Notes: generated by a model from the sequence alone, not told the origin. Shown: positions 8,906-17,762, numbered from the stretch's first letter. The stretch is 62,785 bases of DNA from an uncultured Bacilli bacterium (GCA_910587535.1 CAJUKM010000002.1:1-62785), one strand, 5' to 3'. Program-made: numbers and translations.

Positions 8906-9664
8906 ATGACTTATCTACTTATATTTGCAACAGGAGCGATATTTGCATCTTTCATCCACGTCTATGTCACGAGAACTTTAAAAAACGAATCTATCGTGAG
9001 TCCAGGGAGTCACTGTACTAATTGTAATCACTTTCTCAAATGGTACGAATTGATTCCTATATTATCGTATATAATACAGGGTGGAAGATGCAGAAAGTGT
9101 TCAGCAAAAATAGGAATAGATTCTTTAGTGATAGAGATAATTACAGGTTCAATGTTTTTACTCATATATTATGTATATGGAATAAGTTATCAAACTCTAA
9201 TCGGATTTACTATAGTTCTTACGACTGTCTCTATTTTTTTAAGCGATTTTAAAGAGATGGTAATATTAGATAGTACTCTAGTCGTTGGAACCTTCGTCTA
9301 TTATCTACTCATATATCTAGACTTGGGAGTACGTAAGGGACTATATAGAAGTTTTTTATACGGAATCTTTGCTTTCGTCTTGATGTTCGTAGTTAAAATA
9401 TTAGGAGATGCAATATTTAAAAGGGAGTCTCTGGGTGGAGGAGATATAAAATTTGCTTTTTTAATGGGATCTATACTTCCTTATAATCTATTTTTGATCT
9501 CCCTTGTCATAGGTTCTTTTGCTGCTTTTCCTTATGCCCTATACATATCGGTGACTAAGAAAACTAACGAACTTGCATTTGGACCATTTCTGGCAATAGG
9601 GTTGTATATAACGTTTTTGTTTAGAAGTCAAATTTTGAATTTTCTCGAATTATTAATCAGTTAA
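8906..9664 (+). CDS. Prepilin peptidase (A24 family, PilD/ComC type)
   Basis: The 252-aa, strongly hydrophobic protein begins with the leader-peptidase N-terminal domain, including a zinc-ribbon-like cluster CTNCNHFLKWYELIPILSY...CRKCSAKI. It contains the second aspartate motif GGGDIKF of the A24 peptidases. The first catalytic aspartate is expected near SDFKEMVILD. It cleaves the leader of prepilins after glycine and methylates the new N-terminus. I chose ATG 8906, 8 nt after GAGGAG, over the in-frame GTG at 8897, which overlaps that ribosome binding site. It lies 12 bp after the platform gene, so the two form one operon. A candidate substrate is the prepilin at 37398. Confidence 0.9.
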   Translation: MTYLLIFATGAIFASFIHVYVTRTLKNESIVSPGSHCTNCNHFLKWYELIPILSYIIQGGRCRKCSAKIGIDSLVIEIITGSMFLLIYYVYGISYQTLIGFTIVLTTVSIFLSDFKEMVILDSTLVVGTFVYYLLIYLDLGVRKGLYRSFLYGIFAFVLMFVVKILGDAIFKRESLGGGDIKFAFLMGSILPYNLFLISLVIGSFAAFPYALYISVTKKTNELAFGPFLAIGLYITFLFRSQILNFLELLIS

Positions 9665-9681
9665 CGAAAGAGGACTAAATT

Positions 9682-10305
9682 ATGAAGAAAAAAAATATTT
9701 TGATGATATTGTTCGCTATTTTGATAGTAGTGATAATGATTTTAGCACTTGCTAATGTAATAGATGAAAAAATAGGAATGTGCATTTCAATAGGATTAGT
9801 GACACTATTCAACTTGAGCGTTTCGATATTTGCATTTAAAAAAGACATCAAAATTATAGGCGTATTGATGATTTTATTCATGTTGATAGGACTTACCTTG
9901 TTGGGTATAAATATCTACACGATTATTAATCCAGAAAAAGAGCCCGAGGAAGCTAAGTTCCGGATACTAATTAAAGAGGATAGAAGCGATAGAAAAATAC
10001 TAATTGATGCGAACAACAGAAAGTACTATACGTTCAATTTAGAGACGGTAGATGTCGAATTCAAAGACAAGACGTATTCTTTAAAAGAAGCTTTTGAAGT
10101 AGAAAGAGTGTCTTTAGAGGACATTTTGGATCAAGCTATTCCAAATAACAATACAGACGGATATAAAATATATTACGATGGCGGACAAGGTTATCAAAAT
10201 GATAAATACTCGATAGTAGTTTGTGAGAATTCAAAAAATGTCGTATTTGCACCATACAGTTACAAATACGACCCTAAAATTTGTGAATTTAGCGATGAAG
10301 ATTGA
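9682..10305 (+). CDS. Hypothetical membrane protein with an extracellular C-terminal domain
   Basis: The 207-aa protein has three closely packed hydrophobic segments (about 4-24, 30-50 and 55-82). A polar C-terminal domain of about 120 residues follows, likely outside the cell. AGAGGACT precedes the ATG. It follows the prepilin peptidase by 17 bp and could be the last gene of that operon. Its 3' end overlaps the convergent gene at 10289-10648 by 17 bp. I do not recognise the family, and the link to pilus assembly is positional only. Confidence 0.65.
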   Translation: MKKKNILMILFAILIVVIMILALANVIDEKIGMCISIGLVTLFNLSVSIFAFKKDIKIIGVLMILFMLIGLTLLGINIYTIINPEKEPEEAKFRILIKEDRSDRKILIDANNRKYYTFNLETVDVEFKDKTYSLKEAFEVERVSLEDILDQAIPNNNTDGYKIYYDGGQGYQNDKYSIVVCENSKNVVFAPYSYKYDPKICEFSDED

Positions 10306-10648
10306 TACCTATCATACTTCCAATTATAGAGCCGACTAAGATTACCAAGTAGTAAAGAAATACATAGAGATTGAAGGTTCTATAAAAGAGGATATTCAAT
10401 ACAAATAATATCATTATGGCTATGCCACCTAATTTTAATCCCTCCAAATATCCTTTTTTGGAGGCTTTTTTTCCTTTATGAACACCTCCCATAAAAGATA
10501 TCAGGGCGACAAGTGAAAAGTTAATTTTAGTTATCGTCGTAAGACTCAGAATTCCTGTATGACTTAGTAGAGTCAATAAAGCCAAATAAAGCACAGAAAT
10601 TATCACAATTTTTATAGTCGGTTTTAAATATTTTTTCAGTTTTTCCAT
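10289..10648 (-). CDS. TIGR04086-family (YrzE-like) membrane protein
   Basis: The 119-aa protein has four hydrophobic segments. The middle motif GGVHKGKKASKKGYLEGLKLGG and the C-terminal VGSIIGSMIGIN are typical of the TIGR04086 family of small four-helix proteins in Firmicutes, in which a GxxxGRKAxxKGwlhG loop is followed by GGxxG. The function of the family is unknown. It is convergent with the preceding gene (17-bp overlap) and divergent from the small RNA to its right. Confidence 0.7.
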   Translation of the reverse strand: MEKLKKYLKPTIKIVIISVLYLALLTLLSHTGILSLTTITKINFSLVALISFMGGVHKGKKASKKGYLEGLKLGGIAIMILFVLNILFYRTFNLYVFLYYLVILVGSIIGSMIGINLHR

Positions 10649-10720
10649 AACTCTAGACCACCTTACTTCAAGTATATGATCAGACTAAATTAAAATATGA
10701 TATACTTTTTAATATTACTA

Positions 10721-10729
10721 TGTTATAAT
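10721..10729 (+). promoter_or_regulatory. Extended -10 promoter of the 6S-like RNA
   Basis: TGTTATAAT (extended -10, 10721-10729) lies about 6-9 bp before the predicted RNA 5' end. The -35 region (TATACT at 17 bp) is weak, as is common with extended -10 promoters. Confidence 0.55.
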
Positions 10730-10734
10730 TAAAT

Positions 10735-10898
10735 TGTTCAAGAGACTTAAATAAAACCGACTAATGTGATGATTGGGGATCTAATTGAAGTGTGGTGTTG
10801 AATACTTGGGATTCGTCCCTTGGCTCCTAAAGCACTTCATGTGATGACCCACCTGGCGTGAGCGCGGGCTTTTATCACACGTTTCTTGAACATTTTTT
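10735..10898 (+). ncRNA. ssrS: Probable 6S RNA
   Basis: The roughly 160-nt intergenic sequence folds into one long rod. The closing stem is GTTCAAGA with TCTTGAAC, then TGTGAT with ATCACA, an open central region, TGAAGTG with CACTTCA, and an apical hairpin GGGA-TTCG-TCCC. A T-run follows at 10893. Rod shape, size and an open middle are the hallmarks of 6S RNA, which binds RNA polymerase holoenzyme and mimics an open promoter. It sits directly before tcdA. From memory, one of the two Bacillus subtilis 6S genes also lies next to the tcdA homologue yrvM. No long protein frame lies inside. A covariance-model search would settle the identity. Confidence 0.65.
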
Positions 10899-10915
10899 AT
10901 GGAAAGGTTTATGAT

Positions 10916-11593
10916 ATGTTCGATAGATTAGAATCTTTGATCGGTAAAGAAAAAATGAAACTCATTGCTTCCCAAAAAATTTTAGTTTTTGGAGTAGGCG
11001 GAGTAGGCGGTTATGTAGTTGAGAGTTTAGTACGAAGTGGTATAAGTAAAATAACTATAGTCGATTGCGACAAAATAGAAAAGTCCAATTTAAATAGACA
11101 AATAATTGCCTTGAATTCGACATTAGGCAAATATAAAGTTGATGTCATGCGAGAACGTGTCATTGATATAAATCCAAATATCGAGATAGAAGCTTTAAAA
11201 ATGAAAGTTACTATCGATAACTTGGGCAGTTTTGTCTTCGATGATTTCGATTACATAGTCGATGCGATCGACGACGTGGCGGTGAAAGTCGAAATAGCTA
11301 AAAAAGCTCTAGAGAAAAACGTAAAATTGGTGATGTCTACTGGCACCGCTAAAAAGTTAGACCCTTCTAAACTTTGTATGACAACATTAAATAAGACTTC
11401 ATACGATCCTCTAGCAAGAGTTTTAAGGAGAGAACTTAGAGAGTATGACACCTCTAAATTGGTCGTACTTGCTAGCACTGAAGAGCCGATAAAAGCGGGT
11501 AACACAGACCTCGGCAGCAGTGTCTTTGTACCTTCATCTGGGGGATTAATGATATCGAGTCATATAATTAGGGACATAATTAAAGATATATAA
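10916..11593 (+). CDS. tcdA: tRNA threonylcarbamoyladenosine dehydratase (TcdA/CsdL)
   Basis: The 226-aa ThiF/E1-like protein has the nucleotide-binding motif VFGVGGVGGYVVESLVRSGI at residues about 20-40. VDCDKIEKSNLNRQ follows, with the adenylation Arg/Asn set of the HesA/MoeB/ThiF superfamily. The C-terminus (SSVFVPSSGGLMISSHII) fits TcdA, which uses ATP to cyclise t6A37 to ct6A in ANN-decoding tRNAs. The ATG at 10916 behind GGAAAGG was chosen. An in-frame TTG at 10886 would lie inside the 6S RNA terminator and is unlikely. A weak hairpin (GATCG/CGATC) follows the stop. Confidence 0.88.
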   Translation: MFDRLESLIGKEKMKLIASQKILVFGVGGVGGYVVESLVRSGISKITIVDCDKIEKSNLNRQIIALNSTLGKYKVDVMRERVIDINPNIEIEALKMKVTIDNLGSFVFDDFDYIVDAIDDVAVKVEIAKKALEKNVKLVMSTGTAKKLDPSKLCMTTLNKTSYDPLARVLRRELREYDTSKLVVLASTEEPIKAGNTDLGSSVFVPSSGGLMISSHIIRDIIKDI

Positions 11594-11790
11594 AGAGATC
11601 GCATTTACGATCTTCTTTGTATTCAAACAACGAATACAATTCATGAATATATAGAGGACTAAGGGCAATGTGTTATTCTTAATTAGAATAGAGAATACAG
11701 AATTCGACACAGTTTTAGATAGAATTTTTAATATAATTTAAACCAAATGACAGTAATTAAGGTATTCTAAAAATGATAAGAGGCTAGTTT

Positions 11791-13341
11791 ATGAGCGATA
11801 AAAATAATAGAAGAAAGATATTTGTTTTAGGACTGTGTGCAATTACCATAGTGTTAGCAAGTACTATAGGGACATATGCCTACTTTATGACTAATTTAGG
11901 TAGAGAAGAAAAACAAGAATTGACAGTGACAACAGGAAAACTAGCTTTAGTATTCGAGGACAATTCAGATGGTATAAATGCAGCTCTTTCGTTGGGTGAA
12001 AGTGTAACTAAAGAATTTAAGATTAGAAACACTGGAACACAGGATGTCACCACTAATATGTTATTTAGCGAAATGATAAATACTTACATGGAAGAATCTT
12101 TATCATACAGATTGGAGTATAAAACTTCAGTAGATGGAGAATGGTCTAATGTCGAAACGTCAAATAACAATGTTCCTCAATCTAGGAAGTCAGCAGAAAA
12201 GAATTTAGCTACAAATTTGAATATTCCAGCAGGTGTAACATACTACTATAAACTGACTATTACATTTAACGACTTAGATATTAATCAGAACGTTGATATA
12301 GATGCAATATTTGCAAGTAAATTTAAAATAGGAGATGCAATAACACCATCAAAAGAGACACTAGATTACCTAGAAGTAGTAGCCAATAAAACAACACCAA
12401 ATTTTGTAGAGCCAGCAATGACAGATGAAGGAGTTTTTGCATTAGAGGATGATTATGGAACAAGTTATTACTATCGAGGAGCAGTGACAAATAACTACGT
12501 TAAATTCGCGGGATTCTACTGGAGAATCATCAGAATAAATGGAGATGGTAGTTTAAGGATCATATATGATGGAACACAAGGATATGCGAATGGAGTATCA
12601 AATACAGGAAGACTAGCATACACAGGAAAAGCATTCAATGCACAGTATAATGATGCGAAATATGTCGGATGGATGTTTGGAGGAGCGCAAGGAACGGCAA
12701 GTACATCAAAGTCTCAAGCCCAAACGAATACGACTAATTCAGATATAAAGACCTTAGTAGATTCGTGGTATAAAGAGAATATAGTAGAAAAAAATCTGAG
12801 TGATAAAGTGTCAGATACGCTATTCTGTAATGATAGATCTACTCCTGGTAAAGAAGAAACAGGATTGAGTAATGATACGGGATTGGGTTATGGAAGAAAT
12901 GTAACTGCTTATGGAGCAATAGCAAGAACAAATCGGTGGAATACAGATCTAAGTAAGGTGAACCCGATATTCACATGTCCACAAAAGAATGATGCATTTA
13001 CTGTTAGTGATGAGAATAAAGGAAATGGTGATTTAACATACCCAGTAGGTTTGATCACAGCAGATGAAATATTAGCAGCCGGAAGTGGAAAGTATTATGC
13101 AACAGCAACCTCAAGTGGTTATCTATATAAAGGATCATGGTATTGGTCGTTATCGCCTTACTATATCAACGGTAGTATTGCAGTTGTATTTAATTCATCC
13201 GGCCGTATTGGAGGCATGGCTGTCTATGAGGTTACGGGTGCTGTTGCTCCAGTAATAAACCTAAAGCCAGAATATGTAAAAACCATGATAGGTGATGGAA
13301 CTATCAATAATCCTTATAGAGATATAAACGATATTTTATAG
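11791..13341 (+). CDS. Exported SipW-type protein with C-terminal lectin-like variable module (family X, copy A)
   Basis: The 516-aa protein starts with a basic, hydrophobic leader ending IGTYAYFMTN, like the SipW-dependent signal peptides of TasA/CalY-type proteins. A TasA/camelysin-like beta domain follows (residues about 35-175; ELTVTTGKLALVFEDNSDG). From about 210 comes the module shared by four genes here: DEGVFALEDDYGTSYYYRGA, FYWRIIRINGDGS, TFPx-like CPQKNDAFTVSDE and APVINLK near the end, resembling DUF6273-type C-type-lectin domains. Between WSLSP and APVINLK lie 30 hypervariable codons: 20% adenine, 23 of 30 ending in T or C, and a CGT arginine. A surface or secreted role is likely; the ligand is unknown. 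AAGAGG precedes the ATG. Confidence 0.8.
   Translation: MSDKNNRRKIFVLGLCAITIVLASTIGTYAYFMTNLGREEKQELTVTTGKLALVFEDNSDGINAALSLGESVTKEFKIRNTGTQDVTTNMLFSEMINTYMEESLSYRLEYKTSVDGEWSNVETSNNNVPQSRKSAEKNLATNLNIPAGVTYYYKLTITFNDLDINQNVDIDAIFASKFKIGDAITPSKETLDYLEVVANKTTPNFVEPAMTDEGVFALEDDYGTSYYYRGAVTNNYVKFAGFYWRIIRINGDGSLRIIYDGTQGYANGVSNTGRLAYTGKAFNAQYNDAKYVGWMFGGAQGTASTSKSQAQTNTTNSDIKTLVDSWYKENIVEKNLSDKVSDTLFCNDRSTPGKEETGLSNDTGLGYGRNVTAYGAIARTNRWNTDLSKVNPIFTCPQKNDAFTVSDENKGNGDLTYPVGLITADEILAAGSGKYYATATSSGYLYKGSWYWSLSPYYINGSIAVVFNSSGRIGGMAVYEVTGAVAPVINLKPEYVKTMIGDGTINNPYRDINDIL
13144..13245 (+). other. Putative DGR-type variable region, copy A
   Basis: The 30 codons between the WSLSP and APVINLK codons have 18 adenines in 90 bases, and 23 of 30 codons end in T or C. 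The block includes GGC, CGT, GCT and GTC codons that are unusual for this AT-rich genome. It is the stretch in which the four paralogues differ most. Diversification is inferred; no template repeat is visible here. Confidence 0.5.
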
Positions 13342-13356
13342 AAAAGTGTGATAAAT

Positions 13357-15153
13357 ATGAATGAAAAAAGAAAGAACATGATAATCCTTACAGTATGTGC
13401 AATAACTTTGATGCTCGCAAGTATCTTAGGAACATACGCTTACTTCATGTCCAATATAAATAACGATAGCAGACAGGAAGCAGAAGTCGATACTGGTACT
13501 ATGAGACTCAGATTTGCCGACAATGATGAAGGCATAAATGCGAAGTTGATGTTAGGTGAATCCATAACTAAGAAGTTCACTTTAGAAAACACTGGAACAT
13601 TAGATGCCACAGTATCTATAGAGTGGTTAGACATGATAAACACTTACACACTAGGTAGTCTTACGTACACACTCGAATATTCAGAGACAGAAGATGGAGA
13701 CTATATTGAACTAGTGTCTTCAACTAATGTTCCAACATCTAGTTCAGAGTTCACAAGTACATTAGTGCCGGACATAACTATTCCAGTAGGAAAAACTTAC
13801 TTCTACAATTTAGTGATAACCTTGAATAATTTGAATGACGTAGATCAAACAGAAGACTTGAATGCAAGCTTCTCTACAAAGTTCATAGTAAGTCAACCAT
13901 CTACAAATAGGAAATATACTTTAACTATAGATCCAAACGGGGGAACTATAGACGGATCAAGTGAGATTCAGACTTTAAGTATGAACGTAGGAAATACTTA
14001 TGAATTAGGAACGAACGATACTACAGGGTATAGAAAATTTGAAGGATGGACTATTTCGGGTTACGATAGTTCAATAGAGGATACTACAATAACTATAGGA
14101 AAATCTAACGTAAAAATAGTAGCAAAATATGACAGTTTCAAGATACAAGAAGCGATTAAAGCTTTAGAGAATGGAGAAACTCCAAAGTATGTGAATACAT
14201 CAATGCCAACCTTTGTAAATACAGCGACGACAGATGAAGGAGTCTTCGCGATGGAAGATGACTACGGAACGAGTTACTACTATCGAGGAGCAGTGGAGAA
14301 CAACTACGTCAAGTTTGGAGACTTCTATTGGAGAATTATTAGAATCAATGGAGATGGAAGTGTAAGAATTCAATATGACGGAGCTAAAGGATATGAAAAT
14401 ACTGTAGAAAATGCAGATAGATTAATATATACTAATAGACTTTTTAATACTCAATTTTATGATGCGAAGTATGTCGGATGGATGTTTGGAGGAGCACAAG
14501 GACAAGCAAGTACTTCAAAAGCACAGGGGCAAACAAACGAAACAGATTCAGAGATGAAGATATTAGTAGATTCATGGTATAAGACAAACATTGTAGATAA
14601 AAATTTAGGGGATAAAGTTTCGGACACATTATTCTGTAACGATAGAACAACACCAGGAAGAGAGGCAACAGGCTGGAATCTTGATACAGGAATAGGATAT
14701 GGAAATAATTATACCTCTTTTGGAGCAACTGTTAGGGCAAATGGGTATAATGTCGAATCGATAAAAGCAAAGCCTATGTTTAAGTGTCCACAAAAAAACG
14801 ATGCATTCACCGTGAGTGATGAAGTATTAGGAAACGGTGACTTGACCTATCCAGTAGGTCTGATTACAGCGGATGAAATAGTTGCAGCGGGAAGCGGAGA
14901 ATTTCATACACCAAATACTAATTATTACTTGTATAAAGGGGTATGGTATTGGTCATTCTCACCATATGCATTTAGTGGAAATGGCTCTTATATGTTTGTC
15001 GTGAATGGCTCTGGTATAGGTCGTCTAGACGCAGCTTATGTGAATGATACGCGTGGAGCAGTCGCCCCAGTTATCAATCTGAAGGCTGATTACGTGGAAA
15101 CTCTTATAGGAGATGGAACTATCAATAATCCTTATAGAGAGGTTATTAAATAA
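13357..15153 (+). CDS. Exported SipW-type protein with InlB-like repeat and variable lectin-like module (family X, copy B)
   Basis: The protein has 598 aa from ATG 13357. An in-frame GTG at 13348 is less likely because AAGTGTGAT serves as ribosome binding site. The leader LGTYAYFMSN and the TasA-like domain resemble copy A but are more diverged. Unlike the other copies, it carries an extra domain of about 75 residues (about 185-260; LTIDPNGGTIDG, FEGWTISG), typical of InlB-B/Flg_new beta-grasp repeats of Firmicute surface proteins. The shared C-terminal module follows. Its variable block of 34 codons (after WSFSP, before APVINLK) has about 22% adenine and two CGT arginine codons. It starts 16 bp after copy A, so the two are co-transcribed. 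Confidence 0.8.
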   Translation: MNEKRKNMIILTVCAITLMLASILGTYAYFMSNINNDSRQEAEVDTGTMRLRFADNDEGINAKLMLGESITKKFTLENTGTLDATVSIEWLDMINTYTLGSLTYTLEYSETEDGDYIELVSSTNVPTSSSEFTSTLVPDITIPVGKTYFYNLVITLNNLNDVDQTEDLNASFSTKFIVSQPSTNRKYTLTIDPNGGTIDGSSEIQTLSMNVGNTYELGTNDTTGYRKFEGWTISGYDSSIEDTTITIGKSNVKIVAKYDSFKIQEAIKALENGETPKYVNTSMPTFVNTATTDEGVFAMEDDYGTSYYYRGAVENNYVKFGDFYWRIIRINGDGSVRIQYDGAKGYENTVENADRLIYTNRLFNTQFYDAKYVGWMFGGAQGQASTSKAQGQTNETDSEMKILVDSWYKTNIVDKNLGDKVSDTLFCNDRTTPGREATGWNLDTGIGYGNNYTSFGATVRANGYNVESIKAKPMFKCPQKNDAFTVSDEVLGNGDLTYPVGLITADEIVAAGSGEFHTPNTNYYLYKGVWYWSFSPYAFSGNGSYMFVVNGSGIGRLDAAYVNDTRGAVAPVINLKADYVETLIGDGTINNPYREVIK

Positions 15154-15161
15154 TATGAGTT

Positions 15162-15187
15162 AAAATGCCTAGATTGGCATTTTTTAT
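15162..15187 (+). terminator. Terminator of the tandem family X pair
   Basis: The stem AAATGCC/GGCATTT with loop TAGATT is followed by a T-run, just after the stop of copy B. Confidence 0.8.
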
Positions 15188-15216
15188 TTGACTTTGATCT
15201 CAGTTATTTTTATAAT
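15188..15216 (+). promoter_or_regulatory. Promoter of the amidoligase-like gene
   Basis: TTGACT (15188-15193) and TATAAT (15211-15216) are 17 bp apart. The ATG at 15217 lies inside the promoter, so the true start must be further down. Confidence 0.8.
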
Positions 15217-15243
15217 ATGTTTCTATCAAAAGGGGATGAGAAG

Positions 15244-16803
15244 ATGGAATTGCCATCTATAAATTTGGAAGAACAAAAAATGCTAATATCGTGTCTTGAC
15301 GAAGGATGTTTAGCTGGCTCGGATATTACGTTCATTTTGACGTTGCTAGTCAATGAAGAATTATTTTTAACACATTTAGTACAACATCAAAATGTCGTTA
15401 CTGTTGAGATTTTAGATAGACTTAAAACTTTGGACGATTTAAAACTAGAGAGTCTTCTGAATTCAGTAGGCTCTCGCACATTAATATCTTATATAATAGC
15501 ATCTTTTAAAGACAAAAATAAGCAAATACAACACATCGAATCTTATTCTAGCGACGAAGAGATGTTATTCAACATAGGAATGAATTTAGATTGTTCTGAG
15601 ATGATAATTAAAATTATCTCGATGATATATTCTAGAAACGAATATAGGGTTACCCTAGCTAGTATGCTTACAGAAGAAGATATATGTAGATACTTAAACT
15701 CTGATGTTTCTTTAGCGAGGAAATGTTTTATGTTGCGCTATTGCCCATACGACGAATTAAAAATAAGATTTTTAGATGAAAACAGATCTATTATTCCTAG
15801 ATACCAAATAGAGGGATTAATAAAATCTATAAGTTCTGAAAGTATTAGATCGCAAGCGATAGAAATAGAAAAAGATTTAATAGATAATGATGAATCTGAA
15901 AAGAATTACGATTCAGAATTTCATATATTTGATGGATTAAAAGACGCTCTTCCTCATGAGCTTGCACACGGTTTGGAAATAGAGATGACTGGTTGTATAG
16001 CAAAAAGTCTCGCTAAAAAAGGTGGCTATATCTTCGGATTTGAAATCAAAGATGAAATTACAGTCGACGATGGAATCGAATTTACTTCTGACAAAATGTA
16101 TTTTAGAAGAAAAGATTTAGAGAGCATATACTCGGTGTGTCGATATGCTAAAAATAGTGGACTAAAACCTAATTATCAGTGCTCAAATCATTTACATTTT
16201 GATGCAAGCTTTCTAGATTGTTATGAAGCGTGGTATTATTTTTTTTACATATATACTAAAGTAGAAAGAATATTATTCATAATTGCCAATAGAGAAGGTA
16301 CCACGCCTAGACCTTTTATATATAAGTATGCGACTCCTTTTAGTAGAAGATATTCTGAAATTATAGAAAAGATCGACCAGTCGCCTAAAGTTGACGATTT
16401 TATACGCAGTGTAAAGAAAATCTCTAATAAAAAGGCAGATGCACTTAACGTCTTGAACATTGGAAGTAAAGAAAAAAATACTGTCGAGATAAGAATACCC
16501 AACGGAGATGATGATGCAGATATAATGATACAAAACATTTTATTGTTCGGTAATATGTTTTTTACAGCAAGAAAATTATCGCGTTTACCTATGAGCCCGG
16601 ATAAGTATGAGCTTTTACACGCTCTAGACGAGGCGAAAGAGGAACAGGAAGTGTTAGAGATCTTTTTGAAGATGATATTTAGAGAAGAAGCTAACAGAGA
16701 GATTTTTAGAAAAAGATATTTTGCTAATCGAGATCTGTTCGAAAATTGTCAAACGGGAATTAAAGAAGATTTTAAATCTTTTAGATTAAATCCGAGATCT
16801 TAA
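15244..16803 (+). CDS. Amidoligase-family protein (ATP-dependent carboxylate-amine ligase fold)
   Basis: The 519-aa protein starts at ATG 15244 behind AAGGGGAT. The N-terminal ~220 residues are helical, leucine-rich and polar, possibly HEAT-like. From about 235 (ELAHGLEIEMTG) the C-terminal half matches the amidoligase superfamily: the GLEIE start, the HLHFDAS histidine motif near 310, then RPFIYKYATP and VEIRIPNGDDD. These correspond to the metal- and ATP-binding residues of the glutamine-synthetase-like fold. Members join amino groups to carboxylates in cell-wall modification or peptide tagging. It has its own promoter and no clear operon partner, so the substrate is unknown. It sits between the family X pair and the polysaccharide locus. 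Confidence 0.7.
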   Translation: MELPSINLEEQKMLISCLDEGCLAGSDITFILTLLVNEELFLTHLVQHQNVVTVEILDRLKTLDDLKLESLLNSVGSRTLISYIIASFKDKNKQIQHIESYSSDEEMLFNIGMNLDCSEMIIKIISMIYSRNEYRVTLASMLTEEDICRYLNSDVSLARKCFMLRYCPYDELKIRFLDENRSIIPRYQIEGLIKSISSESIRSQAIEIEKDLIDNDESEKNYDSEFHIFDGLKDALPHELAHGLEIEMTGCIAKSLAKKGGYIFGFEIKDEITVDDGIEFTSDKMYFRRKDLESIYSVCRYAKNSGLKPNYQCSNHLHFDASFLDCYEAWYYFFYIYTKVERILFIIANREGTTPRPFIYKYATPFSRRYSEIIEKIDQSPKVDDFIRSVKKISNKKADALNVLNIGSKEKNTVEIRIPNGDDDADIMIQNILLFGNMFFTARKLSRLPMSPDKYELLHALDEAKEEQEVLEIFLKMIFREEANREIFRKRYFANRDLFENCQTGIKEDFKSFRLNPRS

Positions 16804-16948
16804 AAAGAAGGTGTAAAAAAATTGCAAACTTTTGTGTAAAGTGTGTCTTTTTTTTATTTTGTCGAACCATTTTTATGAGATAATGTTCTTACTAGAAGAG
16901 AGTTTAGGGCTTTCTAATTTGGAATTATATGGAAATGCAGTTAAAAAC

Positions 16949-16977
16949 TTGCAAAAAATGTAATTCTGTGTTAGGAT
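16949..16977 (+). promoter_or_regulatory. Candidate promoter of the priming transferase
   Basis: TTGCAA (16949-16954) and TAGGAT (16972-16977) are 17 bp apart, 35 bp before the ATG. The rest of the 16804-17011 gap shows only T-rich sequence. Confidence 0.55.
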
Positions 16978-17011
16978 ATGCCTCATTAAACGAGAAAGGG
17001 GTAAGATTTTT

Positions 17012-17692
17012 ATGTTTGAAGAAAGTTTGAGTAAAAGTAGGGTTGAGACTAGAATTAATACTGCTGTTAAACCAGAGCACCTATATCTCATAGTTAAAAG
17101 AGCAGCAGATATCATTTTATCTGGTATAGGGTTGATATTGGTGGCACCTATATTGTTGATTGTAGCAGTTTTAATCAAGTTGGATTCTAAGGGACCTGTT
17201 TTTCTCGATCAAAAGAGAATAGGTAAAGACGGTAAGATGTTTAGAATATATAAATTTAGATCCATGGTCGATCATGCTGAAGATGTGCTTATGGAACTCA
17301 TGGAAAACGATCCCGCTATTAAAGAAGAATATACTACTAAGAAAAAATTGGAAAATGACCCTCGTGTCACTAAAATAGGTAAATTCATCAGAAAAACTTC
17401 TATTGATGAGCTGCCTCAGCTCATCAATATCTTCTTAGGAGATATGAGTTTGGTAGGACCTAGACCTTATTTAGCTATGGAAATCGAAGACATGGGACTT
17501 ACTTATTTTACAATTATTAAGATGACTCCAGGACTTACTGGACCATGGCAAGTAGCTGGTCGCAGTAACATAGGATTTAGAGAAAGATGTGCAATCGACT
17601 GCCGTTATTACAAGGATCGTTCTTTAAAAGATGACTTTAAAATCATACTTAAAACTTTTAAAGTCGTTCTCGGTAGAAAAGGTGCAAAATAA
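17012..17692 (+). CDS. Undecaprenyl-phosphate sugar-1-phosphate transferase (polysaccharide priming enzyme)
   Basis: The 226-aa protein is a short monotopic phosphoglycosyltransferase. It has a membrane re-entrant helix at residues about 30-55, then KGPVFLDQKRIGKDGKMF, RIYKFRSMV, DELPQLINIF and MSLVGPRPY. The Asp-Glu catalytic dyad of this family lies in the KTSIDELPQL region. It transfers a sugar phosphate from a UDP-sugar to undecaprenyl phosphate, the first step of repeat-unit synthesis. Its length fits the EpsL/PglC-like core without the long N-terminal extension of WbaP. It is separated from the next gene by a promoter and a strong hairpin, so it may be transcribed apart from the rest of the locus. 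Which sugar is used cannot be told. Confidence 0.9.
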   Translation: MFEESLSKSRVETRINTAVKPEHLYLIVKRAADIILSGIGLILVAPILLIVAVLIKLDSKGPVFLDQKRIGKDGKMFRIYKFRSMVDHAEDVLMELMENDPAIKEEYTTKKKLENDPRVTKIGKFIRKTSIDELPQLINIFLGDMSLVGPRPYLAMEIEDMGLTYFTIIKMTPGLTGPWQVAGRSNIGFRERCAIDCRYYKDRSLKDDFKIILKTFKVVLGRKGAK

Positions 17693-17730
17693 AAAGAATA
17701 AAAGATACTTTAGATGCTCATTAGTTTAAA

Positions 17731-17760
17731 TTGACTATTAGGGTATAGAACTATTATAAT
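17731..17760 (+). promoter_or_regulatory. Promoter of the main polysaccharide operon
   Basis: TTGACT (17731-17736) and TATAAT (17755-17760) are 18 bp apart, 65 bp before the first gene. Confidence 0.8.
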
Positions 17761-17762
17761 AT

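Noticed and set aside
10886..10915. TTG start for tcdA at 10886
   Set aside because: It lies in the closing stem and T-run of the 6S-like RNA; ATG 10916 has a ribosome binding site.
14444..14728. Minus-strand frames in the family X genes (14444-14728, 40516-40833, 57109-57396)
   Set aside because: They recur at the same place in each copy because the plus-strand sequence is conserved, not because they code for anything.
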